Assembly: GCF_003205295.1 (NCBI RefSeq)
Contig: NZ_QJRP01000037.1
Span: 1-42,003 of the forward strand
Reading direction: 5' to 3'
DNA length: 42,003 nt
Source of the DNA: Pseudomonas mosselii
Lineage (GTDB): Bacteria > Pseudomonadota > Gammaproteobacteria > Pseudomonadales > Pseudomonadaceae
The first letter of the stretch is position 1. Each line of letters opens with the position of its first letter. Shown here in pieces: positions 41,006-42,003 of the stretch. Made by a program: the position numbers and the translations under genes. The notes below the pieces were generated by a model. The model had not been told where the DNA came from. It worked only from the letters and a program-made list of their open reading frames with translations, and did not search any database.

Positions 41006-41662
41006 TCACCGCCCCGCCAGCGGTTGGGTCAGCAGCTGCATGCGCTGAGCGATCGCCGCCGGTGGCGCGTCCGGGCGGATCTTGCTCCAGCGCTTGCCTG
41101 CCACGTCGCCTGCGATCAACTGCGTCGAATGCTGCTCGGGGCTGGGCAGGAACTGCCCCAGGCGCCCGAGCACCAGGTCGACGCTGGCCTTGTCGCCGGT
41201 CAGGAACAGCCAGTTCGGCCCGTCCACCCCTTGCTTGTGGGCAAACGCCTTGAGCACCTCGGGCGTGTCGTTCAGCGGGTCGCTGCTCACCGAGACGAAG
41301 GTCACCTGGGCCGCAAGCTCGGGCCCCATGGCCTCGCGCACCTCGCGCAACTTGCGGGTGATCAGCGGACAGGCGTCGTTGCAGTGGGTGAAGATCACGT
41401 TGAGCATCACCACCTTGTCCTTGAGCACATCGCTGTAGAAACGCAGTTCGCGGCCGTCCTGGTCCTTGAGCACGGTGTCGGTGAACCAGGTCTGCGCATC
41501 GCGGGTGCCACCGCCGCTGACCATGGGCTGCGGCGCGGGTTGCGGCGCCGGCGCGTGGCCCTCGTGGGCGAACGCGACCGAGGCGAGGATCCACAGGCAG
41601 CCACCGAGCACCAGCCAGTCGAGGCTGCGCATGCCGGCATGGCGGGAGGTCTGGGCGCTCAT
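41006..41662 (-). CDS. SCO1/SenC-family copper chaperone
   Basis: 218 residues: an N-terminal membrane anchor or signal (LDWLVLGGCLWILASVAFAH), a His/Pro linker (HEGHAPAPQPAPQP), then a thioredoxin fold with the copper-binding CNDAC (CxxxC) in LNVIFTHCNDACPLITRKLR and a downstream His in PEQHSTQLI. SCO proteins insert copper into Cu-A centres or act as periplasmic thiol-redox/copper carriers. Overlaps the upstream gene by ATGA. No oxidase subunit is in the window. Confidence 0.9.
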   Translation of the reverse strand: MSAQTSRHAGMRSLDWLVLGGCLWILASVAFAHEGHAPAPQPAPQPMVSGGGTRDAQTWFTDTVLKDQDGRELRFYSDVLKDKVVMLNVIFTHCNDACPLITRKLREVREAMGPELAAQVTFVSVSSDPLNDTPEVLKAFAHKQGVDGPNWLFLTGDKASVDLVLGRLGQFLPSPEQHSTQLIAGDVAGKRWSKIRPDAPPAAIAQRMQLLTQPLAGR

Positions 41663-42003
41663 GGCTGCACCTCCTGGCCGGCGATGGCCGTACTCTTGGC
41701 GTGCACCCGGCGCGCGCTCAGGCGGTTGATCTCGCCGATCAGCACGTTGGGGTCGGTGAAGCCGTAATAGCGCGTCCAGTGCCCGCTGCGCCCGTCCCCG
41801 ACCAGGATCAGCGGCGGGTGCTCGCTGAGGTTGGCGCTGAAGCTGCCCAGCCCCTTGAGCGTCTCGCTGATGGCATAGGGCGAGCCGGTCAGCCAGCTCC
41901 ACCCCGGCCCGTGCTGGAACGCCCGGGCATACCCGGCCAGGCGTTTCGAATCATCGCGCTGCGGATCGACGCTGATCGACACCAGGCGGATCTCCTCGCC
42001 CAC
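41659..42003 (-). CDS. Second SCO-family protein, C-terminal part, cut by window edge
   Basis: 114 residues visible. RLVSISVDPQRDDSKRLAGY and HPPLILVGDGRSGHWTRYYG are typical of the C-terminal half of SCO/thioredoxin-fold proteins; the CxxxC motif would lie outside the window. The stop overlaps the next SCO gene. Two adjacent SCO genes suggest delivery of copper to a specific periplasmic or exported enzyme encoded beyond the right edge. Confidence 0.82.
   Translation of the reverse strand: MGEEIRLVSISVDPQRDDSKRLAGYARAFQHGPGWSWLTGSPYAISETLKGLGSFSANLSEHPPLILVGDGRSGHWTRYYGFTDPNVLIGEINRLSARRVHAKSTAIAGQEVQP

Noticed and set aside
41001..41594. Upstream extension of the cytochrome-fusion frame through the SCO gene
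   Set aside because: This part is the SCO gene in another frame. ATG 41000 with GGTGA, directly after the SCO stop, is the reasonable start.
28813..42003. Search for csgA/csgB curlin genes near csgEFG
   Set aside because: No frame shows the repeated S-x5-Q-x4-N-x5-Q curlin pattern on either strand in this part of the window.

Overview
The window looks like a chromosomal segment of a Pseudomonas of the putida group. This rests on the high GC content, the typical 'GGGAGCGGGTTTACCCGC' REP palindromes, the E. coli-like hpa order with Pseudomonas-type regulators, and NHEJ plus metallothionein genes typical of that group. Genes are tightly packed, and ATGA/TGATG stop-start overlaps define several operons. 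No rRNA, tRNA or CRISPR array was seen.

Layout. 1-127: 3' end of an IS3-family (IS150-like) insertion sequence, followed by about 300 nt of gene-free repeat-like DNA. 478-7831: metallothionein with an acidic partner gene, then ligD and, convergent to it, ku with a tiny Cys-rich gene in front of it; together these make a bacterial NHEJ module. Between ligD and ku lies a translationally coupled four-gene set (acyl-CoA-dehydrogenase-like, PIG-L deacetylase, NodS-like methyltransferase, GT2 glycosyltransferase) that looks like an uncharacterised glycoconjugate pathway. 7913-12764 (minus strand): SDR, a carboxylate-amine ligase (GCS2/YbdK), a class I methyltransferase, a haem-oxygenase-like diiron enzyme interrupted by an in-frame amber codon, a small lipoprotein and a KGG stress protein; probably a stationary-phase or stress-linked biosynthetic group. 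12926-14818: Bcr/CflA-type MFS pump and its TetR regulator, with an 18-20 bp palindromic operator at the promoter. 14995-22617: homoprotocatechuate meta-cleavage pathway hpaR, hpaA, hpaG1-G2-E-D-F-H-I, without hpaBC or hpaX. 22758-28805: ribonuclease Z, a membrane diguanylate cyclase, a LysR/polysaccharide-deacetylase pair and a SnoaL-like/HxlR pair.

28813-42003 (minus strand) is the most unusual part. A single run of 13 coupled genes starts with a response regulator and continues with a GspE/PilB ATPase, PilM-, PilN-, PilO- and PilP-like inner-membrane genes, a lipoprotein secretin with TPR-like repeats and three pseudopilins. It then runs, through ATGA overlaps, directly into curli accessory genes csgE, csgF and csgG. 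No curlin subunit (csgA/csgB) and no GspF/PilC platform gene are visible. Upstream lies a second operon encoding two SCO-family copper chaperones, a cytochrome c fused to a periplasmic binding protein, and a SurA-N-like chaperone without a PPIase domain. I recall that Pseudomonas loci of this kind have been labelled a 'predicted secretion system X', but I know of no experimental description; the fusion of a T2SS/T4P-type machine with CsgEFG in one operon is the strongest candidate here for an undescribed system. Three inverted REP pairs are inserted in frame inside coding sequences of this locus, so REP DNA appears to be translated.
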